Assembly: GCF_019112545.1 (NCBI RefSeq)
Contig: NW_025064880.1
Coordinates: 1,059,719-1,123,718, forward strand
Length of the DNA: 64,000 nucleotides
Reading direction: 5' to 3'
DNA from: Guyanagaster necrorhizus
Lineage: Eukaryota > Basidiomycota > Agaricomycetes > Agaricales > Physalacriaceae
Part shown: positions 33,390 to 46,000 of the stretch, piece after piece
How the letters are laid out: every line of letters starts with the position of its first letter
Position numbering within the stretch: the first letter of the stretch is position 1
The notes under the pieces: generated by a model
What the model was told of the DNA's origin: nothing
Databases searched by the model: none
The model's input: the letters and a program-made list of their open reading frames with translations, nothing else
Made by a program: the position numbers and the translations under genes

Positions 33390-34815
33390 AGTTGACTATC
33401 TTGCAATACATATAGTCAGGAGACACCAAAACCATATGCATTTATAGATTTATGCAGAATCAAAATAGCATGTGATATAATATATGACTTATGTGACAAT
33501 GTTATTATTGTCTCAAAATGCTGTCAGTGGCTTTTAGATCAGCTTTTCATGCATCTTCTTGAATAATACTTCTCTCAACTTCCTTAGCTGTGGTACTAAT
33601 CCACTCTGATCACTTTGTGAAACACAAAATGCCTCCAGCTTTTGAACAAGCTCAAATCCTTCTCTTGTAGTTATTAAAGTCTGTTCTTTCTCACTCTGTT
33701 CTTCTTTCTCTTCTTTCTCTTTCTCCTCATCATTATTAATGATAGTTATTTCTCTATTTTCTACTGCAATATCATGCTTGACAGCAGCAACAATCTTCTC
33801 ATCTGTCAGACATAATACCAGTGTGTTTCTAGCAATTTGCTATTGTTTCACTGCTGACATTTGCTCAAGCATCACAAGCAATAATCATAGCTTCAAGGAG
33901 ATCAAGCTTGAAGATCTCATTTGACTCTTTAAAATCATCAAGATCAAATGCATGGATACATATAACATTCTAATAATATGTTTTGAAGCAGCAGATAATA
34001 CCAGCATCTAATAGCTGGATATATAGAGTCATGTCAGGCTTGAAGAACTCCAGCTTTGTGTTATGAGATGTATAAGCAATAGAATACCCTCAAAAGTTGT
34101 CCAAGGTCAGCAGAACCTATTGCATCTCTCTTTTCATCTTTAAATCAAATATCTTCACCCACTCTGTAAATATTTTGCTCATTCATTATCCAGGCCTTCT
34201 TGTTATTTTGATAATAGAATCTCATTGCTGTTGGACTCTTTTTTTTTGAAACACTACAGTTGCTTTGACTTTCCAATGAAAACAACTGGCTTCCACTCAC
34301 CCCCACAATACAAGACTTTTTAGATGATAATGTATTAGAGTTCTTGTTTACACACTGTTCAATTTTTATATGAGATATCAGTTTCCATAAAAGAGTTGAT
34401 TAGGTAAAAAGCAGTGCATCCTCCTTTTAGTTTGCAAAATGTGCCACAATATCAGCATATTGATGAGAAGGATGGTTATCAATATATTTGAATACTATAA
34501 GTCAGTCTCCTATTGTAAGGTGTGGATAGAAGATCTGCTTTAGAGGCTGAGCCAATAATGTGTACATTAGGACTTTCTCCTTCTGTTTTATACACTCATA
34601 TGGATTTCCAGATTTAGCATATAGTTTTCATGTTAGTTCAGAAGGCATGTTTATAGAGATATAGGCTGCGCTGCTTTATAATAATTTTTTTTATATTTGT
34701 CATAGTCTATACAAACAAATTATGTTTTTTATTGTTCTAATATATGCATAATATTATATCAGCTTACTATAATTTTAGATCTGACAATGCATATTCCTAA
34801 CTAAGACTATATGCA
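33390..34815 (-). mobile_element. pogo/Tigger-type DNA transposon remnant
   Basis: The minus strand codes for a DDE_1-type transposase (see the transposase entry). CATATAGTC at 33409-33417 and its inverse GACTATATG at 34805-34813 flank the coding part and may be terminal or subterminal inverted repeats, but this match is short. The flanks are unrelated pieces of family B pol, so the copy does not sit in a simple insertion. Confidence 0.6.
33470..34640 (-). pseudogene. Transposase, pogo/Tigger family (DDE_1)
   Basis: From the N-terminus (right): a CENP-B-like helix-turn-helix region ending YADIVAHF (about 34430-34460); the DDE domain with KPVVFIGKSK and MRFYYQNNKKAW (about 34200-34300); the catalytic block VLLTLDNF with the second acidic residue (about 34100-34125); and LDAGIICCFK (about 33985-34020) for the third. 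The C-terminal part reads DLLEAMIIACDA. The first Asp is not clearly seen. Stops occur about every 30 codons. The enzyme would have moved a TA-target Tc1/mariner-type element. Family identification rests on these motifs. Confidence 0.72.
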
Positions 34816-34904
34816 TTATATGATATATATTTTTAGCCTATTTCTCTGCTCTCTAACTGTGTTCCAGCCCAATCCATATGTAAAGTCAGAATTATGCATT
34901 TTGA

Positions 34905-35238
34905 CATCATGCATTGTTAGAATAGCAAGAATAGTGCCATTCTGAATATTTTCTTTTATGGCAGCAAAAGCTGCTGTTTGAGCTAGTCCCCAGCTTTATA
35001 GTTCTCTTTCTGTGAATTATGTCAATAGATGCACAATCTTGCTATAATCATAAATAAAGCATCTATAGAAGTTTGTAAAGCCTAGAGACAATTAAAGTTC
35101 TGACTTCTTTAATAGTGCCAGCTATTTCATGATACTGGCAACTTTGATAGAGTCTATTCATACTGAACTCTGGCTGATAATTACACTCAGGTACTCAGTT
35201 TTGAGTATCTTGAACTTGCACTTTTCTGATTTAAAGTT
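34905..35238 (-). pseudogene. Family B RT/RH fragment
   Basis: The minus strand reads EKCKF..LKTEYLSVIIS (RT thumb side), LGFTNFYRCFIYDYSKIV, and AAFAAIKENI...TILAIL (start of RNase H). It breaks at both ends: on the left next to the DNA transposon remnant, on the right onto an LTR start on the opposite strand. Confidence 0.7.
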
Positions 35239-35323
35239 ATGATTTTTCCACTTTTATTCTTATTTTTACAGCATTAACTCCTATTTTCACTTAGTCAAAG
35301 CATCTATATCAGCATTTAGAATC
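35239..35323 (+). repeat. Truncated family B LTR start
   Basis: TTATGATTTTTCC and following CTCCTATTTTCACTTAGTCAAAGC match the first ~85 bp of plus-strand B LTRs. It is cut at 35323 where the B6 3' LTR begins in the opposite orientation. Confidence 0.65.
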
Positions 35324-35744
35324 TGTTAGGCCTAAGCATCACATGAGCAAAACCACGTGATAAATGACTGTTCCTTCGCACTTCGAGGGATCTGCCAAGT
35401 CTACAGAATTGGTCTTTCTCCTAGGTGACTCAAGGTCTGTGATAGACTCGAGATAAAATGGTAGTTATAAACTTTAGCTCAAAGCTGGGTTTTAGGCCAG
35501 CAAGAGTGAGCTCTTAAATACTGTACATATGAGACTATTCTTACTACCTAACTATTGTGGTTGTCTCTGCTCTTTTGTTCTTTTGTGAGTTGCTGGTTGT
35601 TATAGATGTCTTTTGAAAGCAAATAGTTGCTCGGCTGATTATGCTGACTAAGCCTAGTCCCATAGTCTTCAAGTGCTGGATTTAGGCACCTGGACTGATC
35701 ATAAATAGGGGTAAAAGGAAAAAAAAAGGAAAGAAATCATAATA
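35324..35744 (-). repeat. B6 3' LTR (421 bp)
   Basis: TGTTAGGCC...; ends TCATAATA (TAACA decayed). TATTTAAG starts at 35520 and AGCTTTGAGCTAA at 35486 (minus strand), again 34 nt apart. Confidence 0.88.
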
Positions 35745-35778
35745 TTACCCCTCTATTTAAGACTATCATCCCAATGGT

Positions 35779-38700
35779 TTAATTAAGGGATAATTCATAG
35801 TCATATATGGCTTTGTTGGCCATCATGTACTTTTTATTAACCCATTGGTTTGACTCTAGACTATAGCCTTTCCAGCTAACCAAGTAATTGATGGTAGTTG
35901 TCATGCCACCTCCTTTTGCTTTAACTTTTCATAGTTTATGGTTAAGGATTTTGTTGATTTCATAATGTTCCTCATCATCAATTAGATCCAGAGGAGGAGG
36001 AGGTGGGCATTCTTGATTAGGGAAGGTGGGTATAATATATGGAGACAGGAGTACTTTGTTGAAGACATCATGTATCTTCCAGATCGCTGGCAACTGAAGT
36101 TTATAGGCACTGCTGCCAACTTTGGCTAGGATTGGGAATGGGCCTGTTCATTTGTCTGCCAGCTTCTTTTTGGGATGGGGAAGGTGTAGGTTGGTTGTAT
36201 CCAACCACACTTTGTCATTAATGGAATATGTGTGTGCCATTCAGCGATGTTTGTTGTATTGTAGTTTCATAGAGGTTGCAGCTTTTTTGAGCACTGTTCT
36301 TGTTTTGGTATGGATTTTTGCCATTGTAGTGGCAAAGTCTAGAGAGGCTAGGGTAGACATATGGTGTTGACTTGTTTGGGTGATGAGGAGGTGTCAACTG
36401 TAGTTGATGAAGAATGGGGTTTTCCCAATCACTGAATGTACATGGTTGTTATGTTGAAAAGCTGCAAGAGCCAACTATTCGATCCAGTCATCTTGTCTGT
36501 AGTTGATAAATAGGCATAAATATTTTTTCACTTCCTGATTGATGTGCTCTGTTTGCCTGTCAGTTTGTGGATGATACACTGTTGATGCATTTTGCTTAAT
36601 GCTCAAAAGGCAGTACAAGTCAGAGATGAATTTGGAGATGAATTATGGTCCTCAATCAGAGATGACGACTTGGGGCATGCCATACTTGGCATATACTTCA
36701 TCCCATAGTATTTTTGCCCATCCTTTGGAGTTGAGTTCTGTGGAACAGGTGATTGAAATGATTGCTTTTGAGAATTGATCAATGATGACTAATATGGCAT
36801 CATAGCCATTGCAGTCAGGCAGTCTGGTAATCATATCTACTGAGATGTGGGTCCAAGGGGATGATGAGACCTCATTGGGATGTAGTGGGGCTGCATGTGG
36901 CTTAGTTGATAACTTGCCTCGTTGGCAGACCTCGCAGCCTTTGATGTATTCGGCAATGTCATTTCCCATCTTGGGTCACCAATATTCGCACAGAACCAGC
37001 TCCTTTGTTTTGGTGGTTCCAGGGTGTCTGGCCGTTATATGGTCATGGTATATGGTGATGATTTCCCCATGTAATCTCTTATCTTGGAAAATGTAGACCC
37101 ATCCATTGTAATAAATGAGCCCTCCTTCTCGAACCAGGCCCCATTCATGATTCAGGGAGAGTGTGATGTGCTGATCCTATTTATGGCTGTTTTGTGTTGC
37201 ACTCTTGATGTGCTCATGCATTTCTTCCTCAGTTGGCATCATCATAGTCTGGAAATGTTCAGGGGAAAGGAGGACAACCCCTTCATTATCTCTTCCTCCT
37301 TGATCATGATCTGCATGCTGACTCAGGAGGTCAGCCTTTTTGTTGGCTGTTCCTGCCTTATGATGCAAGGTATACTGGTATTGGCTGAGTTCCATGACCT
37401 AGTGGGCTTGCTGATGGTTCATCTTCTGGAGTTGTTGGAAGTATCTGAGATTCTGATGATTGATCCAGATTTCAAAGACTTCAGTGGCACTGATCAAATA
37501 GTGTTGCCATTCCTCCAAAGATAGCATAATGGCCAGCAACTCCTTGTTGTAGATTTCATAATTCCTTTCCATGGTGCTAAGGGCCTTGGAAAGGAATGCA
37601 ACTGGGCGCTATTTTCCAGCCTGTTCCTGAGAGAAAACTGCACTGATTGCTCTCTCGCTGGAATCGGCTTCAACTTGGAATCTCTCATCCTGGCTGGAGA
37701 TGGTGAGTATAATGTCTTTGGCTATGCACTGCTTCAGGTCCTTGAAGGCCAATTGCTGGGCAGGTCCCCAAGCCTATGGGGCATTGCCAGTGAGCTGTGT
37801 CATGGAGCGCACTACCTTGCTATAGTCGTGTATGAACCATTGATAGAAATTGGTGAAGCCAAGGAAGGATTGTAATTCTTTTTTTTTATTTGGCTCCAGC
37901 CACTCGGTTACTCCAGCCACCTTGATGGGATCCATCTGGATGCTTCCTTCACTGATAATGACACCAAGGTATTCCATCTTGAGCACCTTGAATTCACACT
38001 TCTCTGCCTTGAGGAATAGCTGGTGTTTTCTCATGAGGTTTAGTACCTGCCATACCAACCACTGATGTTCCTCCTTTGTTTGGGACATGATCAGGATATC
38101 ATCAAGATAGATCATGATCTTCCTCATGGCGATGAGATCTTTGAATATATCATTCATCATCCATTGAAATATTGCAGAGGAGTTCATGAGTCCAAAGAAC
38201 ATCACAGTGGGTTTGAATAACTCTCGATTTGTCCTGAAGGCAGCCTTCCACTCATCTCCTTTCTTAATGCAGATGTTATTATATCCCCATCAGATGTCAA
38301 GTTTCATATAGTACTTGGTGTCCCTGAGCTTATCCATTAATTCTGAGATAAGGGAAAGGAGGTATCAGTTTTTGATTGTCATTTCATTAAGCTTTCGATA
38401 GTCTTGAACCAGTCAGAGCTTGCCATCCTTCTTTTTTACAAAGAAGAATGGTGATGCCATAGGGGATTTAGAGTGTCAGATGCATCTGCTAGACAAGTTT
38501 TCATCAAGAAACTTGTCTAGCTCTTGTTGCTCCTGGTTGCTAAGTGGGTACATTTTGCAGTCTAGGTTGGCACTGGCATTTGGGATTAACTCGATCGCAT
38601 GGTCCCAGAGTTTCAGGGCAGGGAGTTCATCAAAACTCTCCTTTTTGAAGAGGTCCTGATAGTCTCATACCCACTCCAGTACTATTTTCTCAAAGGTCTT

Positions 38701-39700
38701 TTCCCCCTTTCCTTCATTAGCCTTTGCAGCCAAATCGTTGGCATGATGGATAGCCTGAATGTGTAGTTCCTCTTGTAAATCGATGATGAGAATGGTTTCT
38801 CCATCCTCCATCTCCTCGTCCCATCAATCCTCTGGATCTTCATTGGGCAGTGCAAAGGGAATTTTCCTACATCGACATCGAGTGAATGTAATTCACCTGG
38901 TTTTCCAATTTACTAGTGGATTGTGTCATATGAGCCAGTCATGGCCTAGGAAGATTTCTTTGGTGCCAAGATCTGTTATGGCCAGGTTGATCCATTCTGA
39001 GTGATCCCTGATTGTAAGTTGGACCTCAACAAACTCAGTTATTGACCTAGCCTGGTTCTTTATTCCATCGGCATTGTATACTGGAATGGGGACTGTGGTT
39101 GCCCAGGTCAAGAGTTGGTGTCTGTCCACAAAGGCTTGGTTTATCAAGCTCCCCATACAGCCACTGTTGATAAGGGCTGTTACAGAATGTAGTGTCCATG
39201 AGGTCAGGGTCTTGATCTGGGCCTTGGTGGTTAGGTCTTGCCCAGGAGTTTTGGAATGGCAGATAAACTTTCAGGGCCCATGTAACTCATCAAGCCATTC
39301 GAGGGTATGATGTCTCTCTGCCCCTTTTAGTCCTTTTACCACTTTGTCATCTGCCTCCTTGGTTTGGGTTTGATGTACCCAGCTTTTCAGCATGGCTTTT
39401 GCCACTGCTTCTGTTCCAGCTCCTTTGATGGCCCTCCAGATCTATTCAGTGTCAAATGGCTTAAGCCAGATTGTGGGGCTCTCTGCCCCTGTTCAGCCCT
39501 TAGGCATTAGAGTTTTTTCTTGTGATTCATTGGTGTGTGCAGTAATTGGTTGGGGTATATTCAAATGCATATGTATTAGTGACATGTTTGTAGCTACAAA
39601 AGTCTTATAAGTCTGACTAGCAGCTACAAAAGACACACCTATTAATCCTTTGGCCAGTCTAGTGGAATTGCTCATTGGCTGGCCGGGTCTTTTACTCCCT
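35779..39700 (-). pseudogene. B6 pol (PR-RT-RH-IN-chromodomain)
   Basis: Protease active site reads ALINSGCMGS (about 39150-39180): the catalytic Asp is changed to Asn by GAC to AAC in a CpG context. RT follows with YLDD (about 38100-38115) in a 143-codon open frame (37774-38205), then RNase H (37177-37395 is its tail), the integrase zinc domain CEVCQRGK and core (36652-36969, SVDMITRLPDCNGYDAI), and a chromodomain (about 35800-35960) ending LN-stop at 35779. Fewer stops than in the older copies. Confidence 0.88.
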
Positions 39701-41225
39701 CAATCTTTATCTCCGCACCAAGCTCCTCTTCTTCCTTCTGCAGCTCGGCAATCTGTGCCCATATGTCTTTACAGGTTTGTTTCTTCTTTGGGCAGTCTTT
39801 AGCCATATGCCCCTTCTGCCCACAGTTGAAGCACTTTCCTTCTTTCTTCATATGGTCAATGTTCATTGGCTTCTCAGATCTGATGTATGTAGTGCCAGTT
39901 CTGGTCTTTTGGCTCCCATAGGTCGGATTTGATGAGGATTCCTGTGATTTCCCAGCAGTTTGCCCTGGTTTATTCAGAGTTGATGGAGTCGATTTTTTGG
40001 TGTATTCTTGTAATGTTGACAATTCTGCTTTCTGCCTTTGTCATTCTTTATACATCTCAATGATCTGCTCCTTCCACTCGTCATATCCAACTGGCATCAG
40101 CATCTTGACACCCATAATGGAGATCAATGTGAGGTATAAAGATGGGACTCTCCTCTTGAGGGCTTCAACCATTTGGCCATTGTTGGCCGTGTCCTCCCTA
40201 ATCCCTGCTAATTTAGTGAGCCTTTCCAGCTTGTTGAAGTAGTCTGTTGCCACCTTGTCCTCTATCTTATACTCCTTAATCTTCTGTTTGTGTATCTCTT
40301 GTACTGCTGGATCAATAAACTTGTCATTGATCATTTGTTTGAAGATTAGCCATGATAGGTATTGGTAGTGGCCCCTTGTGGTTGATTGGAAGTTCAGGGA
40401 GATGAGGATCCACCATATTTTCACCTTCTCTTCTAGATAGAAAGCAGCAAAGACTACTTTGTTCATGTCCATCCTGAGATATCCAGTGTATACCTCAAAG
40501 TATTGTTCACAATCAATGAGAAAGCAGTCTATATTATCAGAGGCCCCTTTAAAGGGGCAAGGCTTCTGTAGTAAGTCAGGGCCCCATCAGGTTGGAGTAC
40601 TCATCAAAGGGAGGTGCCATTCATTGGGTGGCCTGAGAAATGAGTATAGGGAGTGGTCATCCATGATCGGACTACCGGAGGGAGTCCTGGTTCTTTTGAC
40701 AATGACTCTGTTTTGTATGGTGAACCCAAGCTGGATGGCCTCTGGGTCATCTTGGACTGGGTCTTTTAGGGGTGTTGGTGGTGTTCTTGGCATAGGGCAC
40801 ACTTGAGCTGGCATAGGGTATGCCAGTGGCCACTGGATCTGATCTTCAGGATGTCTCCAATTGTATTGGATTGCAGCATAGTCAGTTGCTACATGCTTCA
40901 AGATTTCTACTCACTCGTCAGTTTCAGAATGCAAGTATAATTGTCCCATTTGTGATGCTACCCAAGTAGTATCACACCATAAAAAGTTTACCCCCCAGTA
41001 ATAGTACTCCTGGTACTTTTGCATCTTGGCCTTTGCTATCTCCTGCTCCAGTTCTTCTTTGTCTGTCATTTCTACTATTCCTAGCCCCATGACTCTTCTG
41101 GAGCAGGGCAGATCGCTGCTTTCAGTTTCCTCCTCTTCCATGGCCTCGTTGTCCCCTTTCTCCTCAAGGAGGGAAATGGCAAGTGAGGCATAGGGTCCCA
41201 CATCCTCTTTCGATTGTATTGTCAT
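39672..41225 (-). pseudogene. B6 gag (capsid and CCHC nucleocapsid)
   Basis: About 518 codons in one frame from the ATG at 41225 (MTIQSKED) to TGA 39672-39674, with few stops (near 40905, 40475 and 40025). It has an acidic N-terminal part, the WGVNFLWCD block, the DPEAIQLGF linker shared with all copies, the Ty3 capsid (about 40041-40560) and the zinc knuckle CFNCGQKGHMAKDC (39794-39838, CX2CX4HX4C). GTAAAAGAC (39687-39695) lies 21 nt before the stop and pol is in the -1 frame. Best family B gag template in the window. Confidence 0.86.
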
Positions 41226-42590
41226 TACACTGCTCTGGCTGTGTGCTCAGTCCAGCAGTTGTAGGACCTGGTGTATAGTGGTAGGCCATGAGAGGTTGGA
41301 TTTTGATATCAGAATCATACCAGTTTCTGCCAGTAGCTCATGCTGCCTCCACTTGCTCATAATAAAGGCAGACATTCTGTCTGTAGTTGTCATTGATAAG
41401 CTGACCAACAACCCAACTTCCGAGAAATCCTTGGAGGGCATGTGCAGGGATATGGGCATTATCAGAGACCTGAAGTCCATAGTGTCCGAGAATAGACTTG
41501 TCACTCCTGATGGTGGAATCTGCACTGGGAGTTCTTCAGGAAAGGGGGTACTCAGGGGTTGGGGGTCTTTGGGTATGGTCTGTTTAGTATTCTGGAGTTC
41601 TGCTTTTAGAGGAGCTAGATTCTCAGAAGACTGGGGTCAAGAGGGATCCGTCTGCATATACGGGGGTGAGGATGCTCTGGACTTTGGATCTAAGTCCATA
41701 CCAATTGATGATGTCAGCCCTGGCAAGTCGGTCTCTTTCGACTTCATGCTGCTGATCTCTGTTCTGCTCATCAAACTGAGCGGCTGCCCTCCTTTGGAGC
41801 TCCTCCTCCTCATGGCAGTCCTCACACTCTCCACGTACTGGCTGTGGGTTATGCTGCCTATGTTCTTCTTGTCAGATGGTGTTATCATAGTTGAAGGGAA
41901 TGGTAAGGTCCCAGGTGGGGAAGTACCAATAGACAGTTTCTTCTCATACCTATTGTCATTGTTCTTTGTCACTTTGGGGTCCCTCCCCACCTATGAGCTG
42001 GTTCTGGTTGCAGATGTGGGGCTGTGAGGCTGGCTTCGAGGAGTCAGAGGTTGGAATCGTCAAGCCAGCTGAGTGGTATCAAGAGAGTCCCTGGCATGGT
42101 CAGCAATTCCATGGGTTCAGAAGGCTGAAGATGGGTCAGAGGAGAGGGACTGTTCAAAGAAGTCCTCCGAGAGGTCCTGGTCCTTGCTATAGAGGACCGT
42201 GTTCAGTACGAAGATGCTGTGTCCCTCTGGAATGCTAGAGTACTGGTTTCTGGATTGAGGAGAGTGCTGTCCTCCCACTTCTTCTTCACCATTCCCCTGA
42301 TGCAAGCTGCTAGGCCTGGCTTCTGGGGGCTGGTAGGTCATTCATCTGGATTCAGAGATGTCATATAGAGGAAGATCTGGGGTTATGTTTCATAGGATTT
42401 TGCAGATGTGTAAGAATTTGTTGTAATGTCTGAGGGCCCAGATGGTGATTGAATGGCATCTCTGATACAGCTGAATGATCACCAACAATCCTATCAGTGT
42501 TCCGATGATGGAAAAAAGGAGTTCAAAGAACTTGTGGTTGAAGTTCAGGTTGGTAGAGATAGTAGGGGGTATTCAGTTTCTCAGCATAAT
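41222..42590 (-). pseudogene. B6 ORF1: leader protein with membrane helix
   Basis: The N-terminal segment FFELLFSIIGTLIGLLVIIQ (about 42480-42540) matches B3, B4 and B9. It is followed by the basic KPGLAACIRG block and S/T-rich sequence. It ends HTARAV with TAA-TGA at 41222-41227, overlapping the gag ATG at 41223-41225. At least one frame change and several stops are present, including a TGA in the middle of the conserved C-terminal block. Confidence 0.6.
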
Positions 42591-42614
42591 TGGGCTTGAG
42601 AAAGGGAAGTAGGA

Positions 42615-42627
42615 AGCTTCGAGCTAA
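42615..42627 (-). promoter_or_regulatory. B6 self-priming primer-binding site
   Basis: Minus strand TTAGCTCGAAGCT, one base from the LTR. It complements AGCTTCGAGCTAA; the surviving 3' LTR has AGCTTTGAGCTAA, one CpG transition away. Confidence 0.72.
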
Positions 42628-42628
42628 T

Positions 42629-42664
42629 TGTTAGGCCCAAGCATCACATGAGCAAAACCACATG
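42629..42664 (-). repeat. B6 5' LTR remnant (36 bp)
   Basis: TGTTAGGCCC...CACATG matches the start of the B6 3' LTR and then stops abruptly. Confidence 0.85.
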
Positions 42665-42886
42665 TTCTATCAGTGATCTGAAACACAGAGTGATGCTCTG
42701 ACAATAAGACAATTGGCCTATTGTAGGTAACTATAACACTCTAGGATAATGAGCACTATAGTATAGATACTTACAATTAGTAGTACTATATTTATCAAAA
42801 AGATAAACAGTATATAAGTAGCATAGCCAATGCTATATATCTCTAGTCTCAAACTATTTTTTATTCTATCACTTTACTTTGAGTCA
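42665..42886 (+). repeat. Family B LTR fragment in opposite orientation
   Basis: From the TATA box (TATATAAGTAGC, about 42812) it resembles the B3 LTR, including AGTCTCAAACTA at the predicted transcript start and the following TTTTATTCTATC. Left of that, the similarity is weak. It is cut at 42886 onto RT of B7. Confidence 0.6.
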
Positions 42887-44776
42887 ATTAGATCTTTGAA
42901 GATATCATTCATTATCTACTGGAACATAGCTAGAGAATTTATCAGTCTAAAGAATATGATGAGTAGTTCAAACAAGCTATGATTGGTTCAGAATATGACT
43001 TTCTACTTATCTTCTTCTTTGATTCAGACATTATTGTATTCTCACTATATGTCCAGCTTAGTAAAGTATTTTATGCTCTATAACTTATCTATCAGGTTTA
43101 TGATAAGAGAGAGTGGATAACAGTTTTTGACCATCATCTTATTGAGTTTCTGATAGTCTTGTACTAGATGTAGTCTTCTATCCTTTTTCTTGATAAAAAA
43201 GAAAGATAACATCATAGGTGATTTTAATAATTGAATCCAGCTAGAGGCCAGATTTTTATCAAGGAATTTGTTGAGCTTCTCCTGCTTGGCTAGACTGAGC
43301 TAGTAGACTTTGCAGTTTAGACTCACCTTTGTATTGGAAATCAGTTTGATCACATAATTCTAGGGCTTTCTTGAGAGAAGTTTATTAAAGTTTTCCTTTA
43401 TAAACATATCCTGAAACTCCTAGTATTGACTGAAAATAAGATCATCAAAGGTCTTGTCCTCCTTGGCCAAATTAGCCTTTATAGCTAACTCATTGGCTTT
43501 ACTTCTTATAGCATAGATATGGATCATTTTTTCTATGTTTACTAACAGTATTCAGTCTCTCTCCTTTAAGTTGATTCTCTACAGCTTCTCTGAATCATCA
43601 TTAGACAGATGAAACAGCATCTTTTGATAAGGATATCTGACTAAGACTAAAGTTTTATCCTTCCAGTTGATGATGGAATTGTGGTGCTTGAGTCAATTAT
43701 ACTTTAGAAACATCTCTATAATGCTGAGATCTGTTATGGCAAGCTTAATTTGTTCTTCATACTCACTGATCTTGAGTTGAACTTCAATATAGTCAGTGAT
43801 ATTCCTATTTTTATTCCATATTCTATCCACATTGTAGATATAGAACAGAACTGCTGCTTTTTAAGTATTGAGGCTATGCTGATCAACAAATGCTAGTTGA
43901 TTATGCTTGTCATGCAGCCAGAGTCTAGAAGAATCATTACTGTGAATATTTTGTGAATATCAAGTGTTTTGATCTGACACTTAACATTCATAGTTTGGCT
44001 AAGGCAGCTACAGATTTGGTGAGGCACACATTTAAGCTCCTACAACTATTCCAACTGTAATTCAAGACAGTCAAGAGATTTAGAGGGCTGAGCAAAGAGG
44101 AGAGTAGTTTCTTTGTCCATCTCTATCTGACAATAAGGATGAGTCTAGACCTAGAGTTTCACTATTTTCTCTTTCAGAGTCTTTATATTATGAATGAACT
44201 ATAAAGTCTATTCAGCCATCTAGAGTTTGATTCATCTGGATTTGTCAATCTACAGCTTAGGCTATAGAAGGTCTGATAGTAGAGCCAAATACTCTGCCTA
44301 TGGTCAAGCCAGTAGTACAGCCAGCTTCAACATGAGCAGCTCTGCACAGCTTTAAAGAAAAGAGATGTCATCTTCCTTATCCAGAATCTCCTCAAAGCTT
44401 ATCTTAGGGCATCTCTCACTCTGTTTGGCTGACTTGGTCAGCATTTGAGTGTATTATAGCTTTGGCTTTTTTAATATATTATCAGTGGGAGCTAACAATG
44501 CAAATTTATTAATGAGTCTCATAACAATATCTGTAGTATTTTCTCAATCTTGGAGATTAATGCTGTCAGCTCTTTTAAGCTGCTATCCTTCTTGTTGGTG
44601 TCTTTCAAGATTACTTGGAGCATCCACCTGATGTTGGTAGCACTTCACTTTGGCTTAGACTGTTTTTTTTTTTATAAAAGAAGAAATCCTTTATAAATTC
44701 TCTAGGGATTGTCTTAGGGATATGTGAGACTTACCAAGGCATACCCACTAAAACCTTCTCTTAGTCTTTTTCAGGC
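42887..44776 (-). pseudogene. B7 protease and RT N-terminal part
   Basis: Protease with M-I-L-L-D-S-G-C-M (about 43915-43945), a linker, and RT from the K-K-K-D/R block (about 43180-43200) to the end at 42887, where the sequence encodes the turn before YLDD. Short frames with many stops. Confidence 0.7.
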
Positions 44777-46000
44777 TTAAGATTGACCACTATCTAGACT
44801 AAAAAATGCTGTATCTATTGCCAGACAGGCTTTGGCTTGAGTTGACTTGGACTGTTTGAGGCAGTCCTTGCAGAGATGATCTTTCTCTCCACAGCTGAAG
44901 CACTTCTCTTCCTTCTTTAGCTTATTGATATCCATAGGCTTCCTCTGGCCACTGAAAGTGGTGCCAGTGGTAATCTTCTTATCATTAGCAGTATTGGTGA
45001 TCAAACTTATTAACTCAGATGATTTGAACTCTGAGAGTCTAGCAGTACTGGAACTGACTGTCTTTGCCTTTTCAGCAGTCATATGAGTGAAGAGTCTGAT
45101 GTCTCTAGAGACTTCTTGAGCCTAGTATTGTCATTTCTGATCCATGATCAGGATCTGTTTCTTCTACTTATCATAGTTGATCAGCATGAACTTGCTGATC
45201 ATACTGATCATATTAATGTGCTTTTGCAGCACACCAACCTTCAGAGCTCTGATCAGATGACTCTTGTTGGACTTGTTGGCAGTTTCACTAGCAAGTTTCA
45301 TCTCATGTTCAAGGTCTTGGAAATACTTGAATATAGTCCAACTACTCCATCAGATTTCATACATCTTTTTGAGATATACTTCTTTAATAGCCAGATCAGT
45401 GAACTTGACTCAGAGTTCTTTTATAAACTGTTCTCAAGTTGGGAAACGATGATGTTCAGCCAAGTGGCTGAAGTATTCTTGTGATTTAAGAATCTATCAG
45501 TCTAATACTTTGTCCTTGAAGAAGAAAGTCACATAAGTGATCTTATGTATATTGAAGAATATTAAGGCTATATGCATCTTGAAGTATAGCTGATATTGGA
45601 CCAAGAATTAGACCAAGTTATTATACTGTTTCTTGAAAGGAGCAAAGTCTCAAATGTATTTAGAATGAATGTTTATCTATGGAGCTTCATTCTCCATCCA
45701 TCCAGTTGGCCATTGAAGCAGAGTCAATGGCCACTATTTGTTCAGTCTCTAAAGTAGAGACTATAAACTTCTTCAATCAGCAGGTATTTCTATCAATCTC
45801 CTACTCAGTCTACTTGATGAATGCAGTAAAGGTGGTAGAGCCACTGGGTTTGAAACCAGCAGTTCAGCATCATATACATTCATCAGTAGAGTAACTGGTG
45901 GAACAATATTATCCCATATATTAGACATAGAATCTGCTCCAGCTTGTAGTCAGAGTCTATGGGCCTATGGATTTGGCATCTTGGGCTGAGTCATAGATTC
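44777..46000 (-). pseudogene. B7 gag, C-terminal part
   Basis: A zinc knuckle CFSCGEKDHLCKDC (about 44862-44905, CX2CX4HX4C intact) lies in a 102-codon open frame (44777-45082) with the K-P-M-D-I-N-K-L-K-K-E lead-in shared with B3 and B6. The capsid region lies to the right, to about 45700, decayed. The conserved GTAAAAGA frameshift motif was not seen in this copy. Confidence 0.7.

Larger units (their letters stand above)
35324..42664 (-). mobile_element. B6: nearly complete family B element
   Basis: Minus-strand element with 3' LTR, pol, gag, ORF1, primer site and the first 36 bp of the 5' LTR, which is broken at 42664. It retains many CpGs and the longest set of in-frame gag segments (39672 to 41990 are all in one frame), so it is fairly young. 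The target duplication cannot be tested because the right end is lost. Confidence 0.9.

Noticed and set aside
41278..42027. Plus-strand open frame of 249 codons
   Set aside because: It lies antisense to B6 ORF1, has no counterpart on the matching strand of B4 or B9, and its hydrophobic look comes from the complement of an S/T/K/E-rich coding strand.
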